Part shown: positions 1-12,125 of the stretch, in pieces
Layout: every line of letters starts with the position of its first letter
How positions within the stretch are numbered: the stretch's first letter is position 1
NCBI RefSeq assembly: GCF_000224145.3
Contig: NC_020177.2
Coordinates: 315,526-379,525, forward strand
Direction of reading: 5' to 3'
From: Ciona intestinalis
Taxonomy: Eukaryota; Chordata; Ascidiacea; Phlebobranchia; Cionidae
Length of the DNA: 64,000 nucleotides
The notes under the pieces: model-generated
Seen by the model: the letters and a program-made list of their open reading frames with translations, nothing else
Databases searched by the model: none
Told to the model about the DNA's origin: nothing
Program-made: the position numbers and the translations under genes

Positions 1-215
1 TTAAGTATATAATACAGCATTAGCTTACTACAACTAATATATATGTTATATATAAGATAAAGGCATCGCAGAATTAACTCGAAAGCAGACTTGCGGTGTA
101 TGAAGCCACCACGCATGGGGCACAATAAAACACGCATGTTATAAATTACAACTGCCATGTCAAGATATATATATGTAATAATTAACTCATTGTTATTTTT
201 AAAAATATGTTGCAG

Positions 216-3200
216 GTTCTTTGCCGTTGGGTTGCAAGCGTTAAGCGTAATTACAGACCTGTGTCGTACCACAACTGGAGGCACGCTTTTAACGTTTGTC
301 AGTCATGTTTCTGTATGATCAAAACTGGAGGACTGGAATCCATTTTTTCTGATTATGAAAAACTAAGTTTATTGGTTTCTTGTCTCTCCCATGATCTTGA
401 CCATCGTGGAACCAACAATGCATTCCAAGCAAAGTAAGAATAACTTCAATATTTAGCTAACTTGGCTAGAACCAGCAAAGCCGGCAAAATAAATGAGTTT
501 AATGAGATCAACCTTTACGACCCATTTTTCTAAAATTACAGCAAAATGTTGTGACCCACTTTTCGTTTTATATTTACTTATGTATAAAATTCCTATTTTT
601 TAAAATAAAGAAAATGTATTCTCAATTTATTCTCATTTATCATAGGCTTTATATAAACCTATGATAAAAATGTTTGATTTTTAAAGCAGTTTTCAAAGAA
701 CTTATTAAGCTAATATAGTTAGTGACCTAATCAAATTAAGTGGGACCTCATTGTTTGGGTCCCAAACCAGAGCTTGAAAAGTATTGAGTTATTGGTTTTG
801 AACGCTGGCTTTGGACTAGCAGATTAAAAGCACAAATACTGGCATTGCATGCATGGTACATTATATCCCACCATGGTTTATAAGTTTATATATGCGCTGG
901 TTCACTGTGAGAGCCTCACAAGCTGGTCTAGCTTAGTTGATAATTTTGTCCCTAAATAAACAACATGTTGTCCAAGACAAACTTTAATGGCAAACAGCTT
1001 GTTAATGGAAATTAGTGGAAAATTGTTAATGGAAATTATTGTTACAATTATTTCTGCTACATGTTTTTGTATTACTCTGTGGCTAAAATAGACCACATTT
1101 GAAAAAAGTACAAAACATGGTATTTACCAAATAAAGTGTGTTAAATTCTATATTGGACTCTGGAATAATTAAATGTAGCTAATTTATTCAAGGGGATTGA
1201 AAAGTCTGTTTTTACATAGGTGTTTTATTTCCTAAGCCTCATGCCCCATTTGTGTTACCTAGTTTGCAATTCTGTGAAGACTTTAACAATGCTATGACAT
1301 ATGAAATGATAATCATGTTTTCCAGAATAGAACATCCATTGGCAAGACTGTATTCGACTTCCACCATGGAACATCATCATTATAACCAGTGTCTAATGCT
1401 GCTACAAAGTGAAGGTTAGTATAAATTAATTGGTTATAATATTATCAACAGCAGATTGGTGGAAAATGCTCTGTTTAGAAGTAATATTTGAAAGTTGAAA
1501 CTTCTGGGTTGCTGTATTTTTGGGACCTGAATACTTTTTCTTTTTGTTTTTTTTTGTGTTTTTTTTAAACAATGTTTTTGACCATTCCACTGATCTTACT
1601 ACATATGCTGACAATAGTAGCAGCGCTGAGCTTCGAACCTAGTATGCTCTGGTTACAAGTTAGTCCATATTAAATAGACAGCACTAATTGGAGATTTTGT
1701 TATTTTAAATTCAAAAGCGACACTCACGTATTAACTCAACAACAAAATTACTGAAGAAATCAACTTAATAACAACCAACACACAGTGCTATTTGATCATC
1801 ATACTTTCTACACGGACATATTCTTTGTGTGTCGGTAGGCGGTGTACACGCGCATGAAAACAAAAGGGAATCCGTTTGCGTGTAACACATAGATGGTGAC
1901 ATGCTCGGTGCATGACACGGCGCCTCAGGTTTCCCATAGTTCAACTTTCGTCTATAATTTTCAACTTCCTTTAATGGAAACACTTGCTTAATATTTTCGC
2001 AGTGTTTCCAAATAGAATTGAAGGTTTCTTCGTTGTTAATCTCCTTAAATAGCGAGCGTTCGCAAACCATTTTCTTCCGGGAACACGCAGAAGTGCAACT
2101 TTCCCCTTTGTCAGAAATTTCAACCTAGAAGATATTTTTTTAAATATGAAAGAATGTAACTTATTTGTTTGCGCGGGGCAACTTGAGTAGTTTTAACACA
2201 GATGTTCTGTTACACCTTATGCCCGCTTACGAGTTACCGCATGTAACTTTGTGGGTGATATTTTTCCACCACACCCAACATACACACGACCAATGGTAGC
2301 AGCACAAGCTTCAAATCAGGCTCCTTTAGGCTAGCAAGACACACTACCATCAATGTGCGACGTTATGCTTCAGAAATGATTATCAACTTAACATAAAGTT
2401 GCATACTTGTAGAACTGATAATGGAGGCCACTGTCGGACTTTTTTCTTCCAAATATTTCCAGATATAATCGATTCTTGCCAGGTGTCGGTACAAAAGTCC
2501 TGGTGCTCCAAATACGAGTGTATTCTCTAATAATATGAACAAATTGAACTAGAAAAAATGCAAACGGTGCATTGTGTGTAGGTTTAGAGTAATATGTTTA
2601 TTTAAAACCAAAAATATAGGTACCACTCCCATTCAGCCCCACTAACTTTGCTGTTTCATGTTTTCAATTTGAATTTTGGTTTTAAATTGCTTTGCTGAGT
2701 TGTGTCGGGTTATTAGAAAAAAACATGCTTGTATAAAAAAATTTAATGTTCCGAAATAATGTAATAATACCTCTAAAAAACCTAAGAAGGTGAACTCGTG
2801 TGTCACGAACGGTTTGGGCCGGGGTCGGTTCTTTATTTTGATCAACACGTCTTCAACTTGAGTGAGGTTGCGCATATCTACTGTATATACGTGGGGCTCA
2901 CCTGCAAAAACATATACGCCTTTTCACGCCTCATGCGTTTTATAATCCTGACGAATTGGTCTCTATTCGCTTAGTGTCGTGTTACCCCCATAATGATTGA
3001 ACGCACCTGTTAAACGTCATTTGCAAAGCTCTGATCTGTCATTACACTGTAACACGTCACGATCCGAACTTTAAAAACCACCCACACACTTTATTAAAGA
3101 GTTTAAAACGCACAAGTCGTTGCGGGACATGCAAAATATATATGTCTGCTATTGCGCTCCATGGGTTAAAACCATAAACCAACGTAAGTGAGCGGGGGGA

Positions 3201-6200
3201 AGGTAAGATAGGACATATTCATTCTCTAATTATTTCATTCGCTTTTATCATCCCACAATTTCAATACAAGGTTAAACCCATAGTTCCTATTGTTAAATTT
3301 ATCCTGAAAATTTGTGTCTTAAAACATACAATAAGTTACCGTTATAGTTAAACCACCTACCGATTCGGTTTTCTGCGTAAGGATTTTGCGAAGCGAGCAA
3401 TCGTTTGGTTGGTTTCTTATCCGCTACCGGCCGTGGAACTCGAAACTGAGGGTTTAGATACACAACCCCGCTAGCTATCGCTTCCAAAGCTGCTGGGCCT
3501 TCCACGGGGAAGCCCAACCCAACGTACACCCATGATTGCCGCAGCAAACGTCTGAATTCGACTTGTTCCAAGTTCCGATGGTTAACTACGTAGCTTGGGA
3601 TCGATTCGTACATTTCCATTCCCTGTATATGTTTGCAATGTAAAACTGAACTGCTCCCGATTTACAGATCGCGCATAATATCTATTCCCATATTTTGCGC
3701 AGCATCAACTTTGCGATTGTTGTTCATGCGCAGTAGGAACCCGGAACAAATATTACACCGAAACTAAATTTATACCAGAATAAATTTTTATACCGGAACA
3801 AATGTTACGCTCAAATAAATAAATCGAATAAAATGTCATCACTGACAAAGTGAAATACACGGAAACTCCTAATTGAGCACGCCGATGTCCCGGAACAGTA
3901 GTATTTAGTCAAATTTTATATAATACGAAAATCTGACCGAAATATTTTGATCGGCCAGGTTTTGCCAATATTTCGCTTTTTAAGTATTAAATAAACTAAT
4001 TCAAAATTGCAACAAACGAAACTTACTTTTTTGTTCATCACGTTAACGTACATGGTTGCGTGTGTTTCATTAAAATGCTCGTTAATCAAGTCAATGTATT
4101 TTAACTTGTTTCGCCCATTTAACACAGATGGCCGTTTCCCGTACAGCAAAGCGATTTTCCTGTTGAAATTTGGGGGAAATCAAAATTAGAAATTACGTCT
4201 GCTTGATATATGATAGTATGCTAATTTGTATTTATTTCTTAGTTTATGTTACTATGTTAACTCATATTAACTTAAACAAAGGGGAATTAAAGGGAAAACG
4301 ACAGTCGTTCAAACATACTTTAAATAAAAAGCAGCAAATATCGATAAAGCGTGACTTTTAAACCCAATATACAATTAACTCTAATGATCATGTGTTTTAA
4401 TGGATCACGTGCATAAAGTCACAATCCATACAATGAGGTAAATTGGAACCACACTCCACTGCCGGACCATAGACCTCTATAGAACTTCTAATTCGATTCA
4501 CTGCCTTATCTTCACTAATCCATATAATATTTAACTGCTTTATTTTGTTGGATTTAAATTTCCGGCTTTGAATTTTAAAATTACCGATTGCGAAAATGGA
4601 AAAATAACCCAAATAAACAACCAAAACACAAATTAAACATAAATCAAAACACTTACTTGTTGCTCTCTTGTTTGTCATCAGAGTTCGTTATTTTATTGTT
4701 AACCACGAAACCGAGAAAGGAATTATCCGTGGAATGCGGAAAGTGAGTGAAAAATTGAGCTGGGTTTAATCCTTTGCCTAAACAACAATTATTTTTCACA
4801 CATATCATCTCAACGTTTTTAACAAGTGAACAAAAATGTAATACGTCTAATTTTTCCTATAGTTAATAGGATTGTCCATATTGACGGCCATGTATTCAAA
4901 AATGTAAAAATCAAAACCATCAGTAAAGTTATGGTAGCTCGTAAGTGGGCACGAGGTGCATGATTCAAAACACCGTGTTATAACGACTGTTGTTGCCCCG
5001 CCATGCGAGGATAAATAAGTTACATACGTGGTGACTTGTAAGTGGGCACGAGGTGCATAAATTAGAACACCCGTGTTATAACAACGGTCGCTTCTTAACT
5101 ATGTAAAGTTAAATAAGGTAGAGTATAGGATGTGGGAAGACAGGGTACCTTCGACACATAACATCCAAATACCCTGATCGTGTTTTAAACAATTAACAAC
5201 GGTCTATAGGAGCCGTGAGGATATGGTTTTATAACATGCTTCACTACCAAATGGGTCAAGGAAATGGAATAAAAAGTGTCCCATCTTCCCCACTCTACTA
5301 TGTATACACCATACCTCCCCATGTGCCTTGCTTCTCCGGGTTAAACAACGGATGGTTGAACTGCGGGTCTGTCCCGTATACATCCAACACCCGTAAGATG
5401 CATCTATATTGGTACAATGACCCGTGTAGCTGTCTTATCTGAAAAAATATTATTAATAATATGATCACCCACAAAGTAAACTGGGTTACTCGTAAGCAAG
5501 CACGAGGTGTATGAACCAGAACACCCGTGTTTAACAACTGCCGTTTTCCGGCCATGGAAAGCAAGTTACATTCATTCATTCAATACACAGCATAACCGTT
5601 TATCTCCTCAATCACGATAACGAAGATCACAATCATTAATCATAGCGAAGATGATGGGAATTAGCAGCCACATGACACAGTTATTCAATCATGCTTAGGT
5701 CAAAACTGCATACAAATTATCGATTTTAAAATCGTACCCTTTTTACAACAATAACGTCCCAGTCGGTTGAAACTAATTATTTAAAACAAATTTGTGAACT
5801 TTAAAATTCGCAAGTCACATTCGCACGATTAAAACAAATTGGCGAACATTTTTTTACTCAAATTCATTCGAAATACAGCGAAGGGATTGTATTAAACTTT
5901 CCACGTTTTCGTGACCACTTTGCGGGCTTTACCTGTTCCAGTCCAATGATATCGGTAAACACAATGTCGAAGACTCTGGCCGGTCGACACGTATCTTCAT
6001 TGTGTCCTTGCGGAAGCATGACTTCTGCCAGTCTATCAGGTGACCACGATAATGCAACGTCATGCCCCATTACATGCAGAGATGACATAAGGTCAGACCA
6101 TTGAACTAATTCACCCAAGGGACCTCCAGCTAATGCAGCTTCGCCGAAGTTTAGTCCAAACTCCTTTGTCAATAAACCCATGTGTAAAAGAATTCGAAGC

Positions 6201-9200
6201 TTTAACGAACTAAATATGTGACTGCTGCTCGTAAGGTGTTCGTTATTAGAAAAGCCGTTTCAACAAGTCTCTTGCGTTAAAAATCCAGCCGTTTTCATTC
6301 GTACCCACGCGCCCTTTTATCCACTCACAAACCTAAACGTTAGAAAAATTAAAACTCAATATTTTATGTTCAACTAATACACAATAATCACTGTTTAATA
6401 ACCTTGTCAGCCCCTGTCCACTTACACCAACATTTTATACTCGGCCCGCAGTAAAAGGTAGTGGCAAAATCACGATGTCTATATAGCCCCATTGGTTAAC
6501 GAAAATATAATTTTAGGTTAATTTTCGTAATAATAAACAGTTTACAGATACTCAACAAAATTTCAAAAAGACCTCCATTAAAGTAAAAAAAAATATAAGA
6601 TCTTGTATTTGCTATATTTTAGCTTTGCGTTCTGTTGACTGATAACATAATACATATGCAATAAACATTCAACCGCTATAGTTTGAACCCACCTTCCCGC
6701 ATTCCGTTAACTTTTTCTGAAGGATTAAAAAGTCAGTCGTATACTCCGCATGTGGTAGAGACGACGTTATTTCTTTAAATGAAGGAATTAGTTCGTCCAT
6801 GTTGCCAGGATATGAACAAACGCGTTCAACGAACACGAGATATTTGTAGATGGAACATGAGGTCTCTGAGAAGAATTTTTCGTATTGTTAATATTGGCAT
6901 AATGAGACATATACTACTGTGGGATAGCGACATCAAGAATTGGAACTTTTTATTTCTTTTTTTCTCGTCGATTTGGTGGTAAACAATAAAAATTTGCACA
7001 ATTATATGCCCATAGCCCCGCGACTCCAAAATGCGTTGTCAGTTGTTAAAACCACCATGAGAAAATATGGGATTTATTTGCTGACGTTATCCCGTCTCAC
7101 CCCACAGTACTGTAATCGTGTTTCCTCACCGTTTTCGTTGATTCCATAACGAACAAAACAAACATTGTTCATCCAGTTGTTGATTATCCATTTAAACCGC
7201 TTGCCGCAGTATCTTTCCTTCAGCGTGAAACTTATGTTTCCGCAACTGACCAACAATTCCTTTTCCACAATCCGACGAATCTACATTAACTTGAATATTA
7301 AATATATAGAAGGGTGGAGTAAGATAGGACTTGTGTTCAGTGTAGCTATATGCGACGATTAAATGGTAAATAAAGAGCTTGGGATTTAGGGGCTAACAAT
7401 TATCCATCTTACCCCACAGTAATATATGCCAGACAAAAATTAACTAATTACCACGTGATTAAAAGGTGAATTCTACCCACTCCTACATTTTAAAAATACG
7501 AAAACCTGCTTGGTTACTGCTGATTTGTTTTTAATCGGGCTTAGTCACTCGTGGCAGTAAAATTGTTCATTAAACTTATGTTAATTATATTACGTGCTTA
7601 TTCATTAGAGCATTGTTCTCTTGCTACTTATGTTATTATATATTGGTAAAACCTTACCGCTTCGCTTTCCGTTGAGATGTATTGTTTTAATGCTTTGCTA
7701 TGAAGATAATACAGAACAGCCACCCAACATAGCACTGTGACTAATATGGCTTTTCTTATCCTGTATAAACCTATATAGACCCTCTTTCCGCGCATGCGCA
7801 ATCGTCGCAATACGTGCTTACCCATTGCAGAATAACAAACTGCATATCGAACTTACTAATCATTTAAAAACATAACTTCGAGATGAAACTAGATCAATGT
7901 ATTTGAGAAACGGCGATCGTTCGTATCTTGTCAAACCACTTGTACACCTGACATTCGCCTCCGGCTAAAACGCCTTTTTCTCTGCATGAACGGTATAGAC
8001 TGTAGTAGAAAAAGGCAGTTTTATAAACCTACGAAACCTGCCTTGAATAAATCTTTACAAAATTAATGACCTCTAGGAATTTGAACACTTAATAAACTAC
8101 AATTTAATTACAGATGTTTATTTATTAGTTTGGTTTGTGGCTTGATTTAAGAGCGAGGAAATGACGTATAAAGGTTTATGTTGATATTTTAATGCTGTGT
8201 ATTCGTTTCTGCAATGATTAAGAACTCTGATGCGAATTTTTGTCTTGGATTTGGCTTAGATTCGCTGACTTACGAAACATTGTCGTTTTAAATTCCTTAA
8301 ATTCATGTGTGCTTGTTTAGTTCTGCTTCGTATTTCAAGTTCAGAAAGAGTGTAGTTAGCTTTGATTTGCTAATGTGTTATAGGAATGATACGGTTAATG
8401 CTTCTCAACCACCGGGTTGCCATTTTATTGGGTTGCCTACTACACTGGTTCACAAAATATCTTAGACTTTTGTTGGAAAATTAATTCATTATTTTGAATG
8501 CCTACATCAAATCGTGTTGTCACAGCTTTGTTGTTGTAATATTTTCGCTTCTTATTTGTGTCGCTGTAAAAATGGCCTTTTTACAGATTTGTTATTTGTT
8601 GGTTTCTATTTTTACGTTTGGATAAATTTAGGAATGCGGACAAAATATAGCTGTCACGTATGTATTTTACGTTTAAACGTCTTATCAGTATAACGAAAGC
8701 AAATTGGCAAGTGCTAAACACACCTTTATGGATAAAAACAGCCGTAGTAAGAGGGTACTTGTTTCGAAGCTCGATGCTCCCATTGTTGGTTTTTGTGTTC
8801 TTAAAAATAAACTCATTACGATGAGTGCTCCAACCAAGTGGTCACTTATCGGTTACACAACTTGGCCTTCAAATAAAACGACAGTCGCAATATGTCGCTT
8901 GATTGGTAACTCGTAAACGGGCACGATGTTTATGAAATACAACACCCAGGTTGTGACTTCTTAAGTTTTCCCTACACGCTTACTTTAGTTCCTATTGAGT
9001 TATATTACTATGGGGTAAGATGGGATACCGTTGGCACCTAAATCCCATATTTCCTGAACATTTTTTTAACAATCAACGACGCTCATTTAGAGTAGCGGCG
9101 GTACGGTTATACATTTTTGTAAATATTCTTAGTTTACTACCAAGTGAAACAAGAAAAGAGAATGAACGACTCATCTTACCCCACCCTACAATAACTTAAA

Positions 9201-12125
9201 TTCCTTTTACAGGGTGTGAAATTCTTTCCCATCTGACGTCATCAGAGTACGCCCACGTCATCAAACTGGTACAGCATGCTATACTAAGCACGGATCTTGC
9301 AATTTACTTCAAAAAGCGGAACGAATTTTTCAACGTGGTGAAAAGTGGGGCGGCCGACTGGTTGGGAAACGACGGACACAGAGAACTTCTAAGGTTAGTT
9401 TTGATATTCATTTATTTTGCATTTTATTTCGAAGCGTAGTGCATTTAGGTCTGCCAGCTGGTGTAATCACATACTTAAATAATGGTTACTTGTCTAACGG
9501 TCCCGATTTTAAGTACAGCAGTAATATAAGTTTGAATACCAAACAGACCACAATAAAAAGTTAAAAGGCCGGGTTTTGTTTAGTATTTAATTAGGTCACA
9601 TAGAAATACACAAACAAGTAGTCGAAGTTGGTGGATCATTATTTGTAGTAACATTTGATGGGCGTCAAGGCTGGTGTAATAATGGCCTAAATTGTAATGG
9701 ACCACGCTTATATTTCTATCCTATACGGGTGAGATCCTGTACGTATATATGGGTAAGATCCGTAGGTACTTTGGGTGTAGGGCAGTGTTGGCATATCGGC
9801 ACAAGGTTTACCCGCAAATTACCTATGAACGCAGGAGTCTTGTTATCACTGGTTGTGATATAGCTGGCATCACGCGGCCCTGGAACGTACAAAAAGAGGT
9901 AGAAAAGCATCAAAACATATCATAGCAATTCCACACTCGCTCTATTAACATATCAGTCACTTTACACTTTCACACCAATGTATTTTGCTCGTTTTAGTGT
10001 TTTAAACATCAAAGACGCATTTTTCGCAAATGTCACCCACGCAACGATTTTACGCACACAGTTTTTGCGATTCCGCAAATTTCTCACAGCTGTTACGTCA
10101 CACATACCACTGTTGCGTCATCACCGCTCACTTTTTATTTTGGCACGCATTTTTGCTGAACATACCCACATGGCCGGGGTGAGTGGTGCTACACATTTTG
10201 AAGCTAACACATCTTATTTCTTGGCCTCACAGGGGCATGGTAATGACCGCGACTGACGTGTCGGCTATCACAAAGCCGTGGCCGATTGAAGTCAAGGTAC
10301 AACCGGTTCCAGTGTTGATTATTCATTCTCTATTTGCTGCCTGCGATTGAATCCACGTCAATTTAAAAGCCACACTTTTAAAAGCAAAATTTTAAAGCCG
10401 CAAGTTTTTAGCCGACAAAATTAACCTCAAATTCTTATTCTTTATGTTTCGTTACTATTAAATTTTGCGGCTATTAATTTGCGGCTTTAAATTATCGGGA
10501 TACCCTGCGATAAGCTTAACCGCCAAATTACCGACGTTTGTAATTCGCTTATTTATTCCAATCACTCGTTTAAAAACGCCTGTCAACAAAACTATAATTT
10601 TTCGCAAAATATCACATTAATATTCTCACGAGCACAACACTTACAACGCATGATTACACCTTGCATGCTGCATGTTCTGAACTTGGTGGATTCAAAGCCG
10701 TGATTTTAAAGCCAACTAATTTAAGAAAATGACAAAGTTTAGATTTAGAAGTTAAGATACAATTCTCGTTTCCGACTAAAGTTAGTCGGTCGCGATCACT
10801 ATCGGTTTCCGCGATTTTTAATCGGCCGACTAAATTTCCGTGCATTACTAATTACAGAAATTATTCAATCAGAGTTTAACGACGGAATTTTAGTCGAGCG
10901 ACTAAAGAAAGCAAAATCTAGTTGAACGAGAATACCCCTCTGGTTTGGTGTTACATTTTTTGTTAACTTTACAACTTTTGCTGAATCGCATGCCCTTGCT
11001 TGTGTTATTTATTCGACCAATGATATTAACAGCATAACTATAAGCATAATTATACGCATTACAATTGAATTGGTGTGTGCTGCAACACAGTGCTTCTTAT
11101 CCCTAATTTATGTTTCTCTAATATTTAATATAAATTAATATAAAAGCTTTGGCGACGAAAAGATTAAATCACCAACCCGAACGACTGAAATTTTACACCA
11201 AGTGTAAAGAAATGTTTGAAACGAAAACATATCAACGAACCAACCAAATCAATCGGGGACCATAGGATTGGGAAGAACTATATAATACGTCTTTTAAATA
11301 AAGTTTTAATTTTTCCAGTTGGTATTTTAAATATAGCTTGTAATTTTTTCGTAATATATTTTATATCAAAACAAAGTTTTAAAACAAATTTATATTTCAA
11401 AACAGATCGCACAATTGGTCGCGGAGGAGTTTTTCGAACAAGGGGACATAGAAAAAAGTAAACTGCATCAAGAACCCCCGGATATGATGAACAGAAAGCT
11501 GAAACATAAGTTGCCGAAGATGCAGATTGGGTTCATTGACAGTATATGTCTTCCACTATACGAGGTTTATATGATGTGTGTTTAACACTCTGTGCTTCCT
11601 GTCTGGAGTACATTTCGACTGTTGTTGCCAAGTGTATCGGACAAACTAACTTAGTGGTCTTAAGGCGGTAACAAACTTATCTCCGTATAGGATCAAAAAA
11701 CTAGATAATTGTAAAAACGTGGCAATTATTAATAGCGCACGATATGGCCATCACCGTGGTATGGCTATAGATAGCGTAGCAACCGAAGGATACCGGATTC
11801 AATGCTACCACTGTAGACGTGTGCTTTCATCGGCAAGATACTTAACGGTCATTGCTCGAATTTAATCTATTAAAAACAAAACCTAAAAATTTACATACGT
11901 GGGAATTTGAGAGCGTATATTTAAATGCGTCCCTAAATCACTTGTCAAAAATCAGCCTTTGATATAAAGATAATTTAAACTTCGTTATACAAATATATTG
12001 TTGTTCTGTAGGCTCTCAATGATGTATCTACCAAATTGCAACCAATGTTGGATGGTTGTTTGGAAAACAGACGACATTGGGAAGAGGAATCATTGAAGGC
12101 GGAAAGAGGTGGAACAGCTCTGTGA
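216..12125 (+). CDS. PDE5/6-family cyclic nucleotide phosphodiesterase, 3' part (catalytic domain)
   Basis: Hydrolyses cGMP to 5'-GMP (family knowledge). Six exons are visible: 216-433, 1326-1414, 9213-9393, 10233-10296, 11406-11564 and 12012-12125 (stop TGA 12123-12125); phases match at every junction. The gene starts left of the window, so the GAF domains are not seen. The first exon carries the HNWRHAFNV and [10 protein letters not shown] metal-binding motifs. Later exons give [37 protein letters not shown] and [18 protein letters not shown], the last holding the conserved purine-clamp glutamine. The EHPL, MEHHH..QCLM and AITKPWPI wording is closer to PDE5/6 than to PDE11 as I recall them, but Ciona-specific assignment needs a tree. 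The C-terminus stops shortly after the catalytic domain and shows no CaaX box. Intron 2 (1415-9212) is very long and contains an antisense MGAT5 gene. Confidence 0.93.
1765..7825 (-). CDS. MGAT5: alpha-1,6-mannosylglycoprotein 6-beta-N-acetylglucosaminyltransferase (GnT-V), nested antisense gene
   Basis: Golgi type II membrane enzyme that adds beta-1,6-GlcNAc branches to N-glycans (family knowledge). Twelve exons on the minus strand, in reading order: 7825-7658, 7280-7130, 6772-6693, 6332-6276, 6199-5933, 5438-5315, 4759-4657, 4159-4027, 3622-3361, 2901-2771, 2524-2407 and 2124-1765. Together they give about 650 residues against 741 in human. The start gives a short basic tail and one hydrophobic anchor (about residues 26-42, [16 protein letters not shown]). 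Recognised blocks are [78 protein letters not shown] and the Cys-rich tail [23 protein letters not shown]. Exon 11 is 118 nt where phase needs 117, an apparent extra A in a run of six. The intron after exon 4 uses a GC donor in this model; exons 3-4 are the least certain. The whole gene lies within one phosphodiesterase intron. Confidence 0.92.
4930..5100 (+). repeat. 98-bp dispersed repeat unit, two tandem copies
   Basis: Two degenerate units of the GTAACTYGTAAGCGGGCACGA...ACCCGTGTTATAACGACTG family, inside MGAT5/PDE intron sequence; the second unit is cut short. Confidence 0.75.
5119..5299. mobile_element. MITE-like element (GGGTGGGG...CCCCACCC family)
   Basis: Member of the dispersed about 185-bp family whose ends are inverted copies of a GGGTGGGGGAAGATGGGAC-like terminus. 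Internal marks shared between copies are TTTTAAACAATTAACAACGG and TTTACTACCAAATGGGAC. It ends 15 bp from the donor side of MGAT5 exon 6. Confidence 0.75.
5485..5575 (+). repeat. 98-bp dispersed repeat unit
   Basis: Single unit: ACTCGTAAGCAAGCACGAGG, ACACCCGTGTTTAACAACTG and the GGCCATGGAAAGCAAGTTAC end are recognisable. Confidence 0.65.
7309..7424. mobile_element. Short MITE-like element, internally deleted
   Basis: Starts AGAAGGGTGGAGTAAGATAG and ends CCATCTTACCCCACAGTA, the terminal inverted repeats of the GGGTGGGG family, with most of the core missing. It lies between MGAT5 exons 1 and 2. Confidence 0.5.
7826..9008. other. Phosphodiesterase intron DNA upstream of MGAT5; SINE and 98-bp fragment
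   Basis: No coding exon recognised. It would hold the MGAT5 promoter and 5' UTR on the minus strand. Around 8720-8960 there is a worn SINE body (TCGAAGCTCGATGCTCCCATTG, then CCAACCAAGTGGTCACTTAT) followed by part of a 98-bp unit. A short 8704-8916 open frame is this repeat. Confidence 0.5.
9009..9188. mobile_element. MITE-like element
   Basis: TATGGGGTAAGATGGGATACC at the left and CATCTTACCCCACCCTA at the right are inverted. The core contains TTTAACAATCAACGACG and TTTACTACCAAGTGAAAC. It ends only about 24 bp before phosphodiesterase exon 9213-9393. Confidence 0.7.
10360..10500. repeat. AAAGCC-type interspersed repeat with inverted arms
   Basis: Serial short motifs (TTAAAAGCCACACTTTTAAA, TTTTAAAGCCGCAAG), then the inverse arm TTTGCGGCTATTAATTTGCG. 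The same wording recurs near 10690, 12245-12420, 21600-21780 and 27905-27995. An AT-rich non-coding repeat; class unknown. Confidence 0.55.
10760..10910. repeat. TTAGTCG/CGACTAA inverted-repeat block
   Basis: Contains GTTAGTCGGTCGCGATC, CGGCCGACTAAA and the palindrome TTTAGTCGAGCGACTAAA. Possibly a small foldback element in the phosphodiesterase intron; no coding potential seen. Confidence 0.4.
11715..11860 (+). mobile_element. tRNA-derived SINE-like sequence, degraded
   Basis: Includes a B-box-like CCGGATTCAATGCTACCACTG and the SINE-body phrase CGGCAAGATACTTAACGGTC seen at other copies in the window. Confidence 0.5.

Noticed and set aside
8704..8916. 70-aa frame in the phosphodiesterase intron
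   Set aside because: It coincides with a degraded SINE body (AAGCTCGATGCTCCC, CCAAGTGGTCACTTATCGG).
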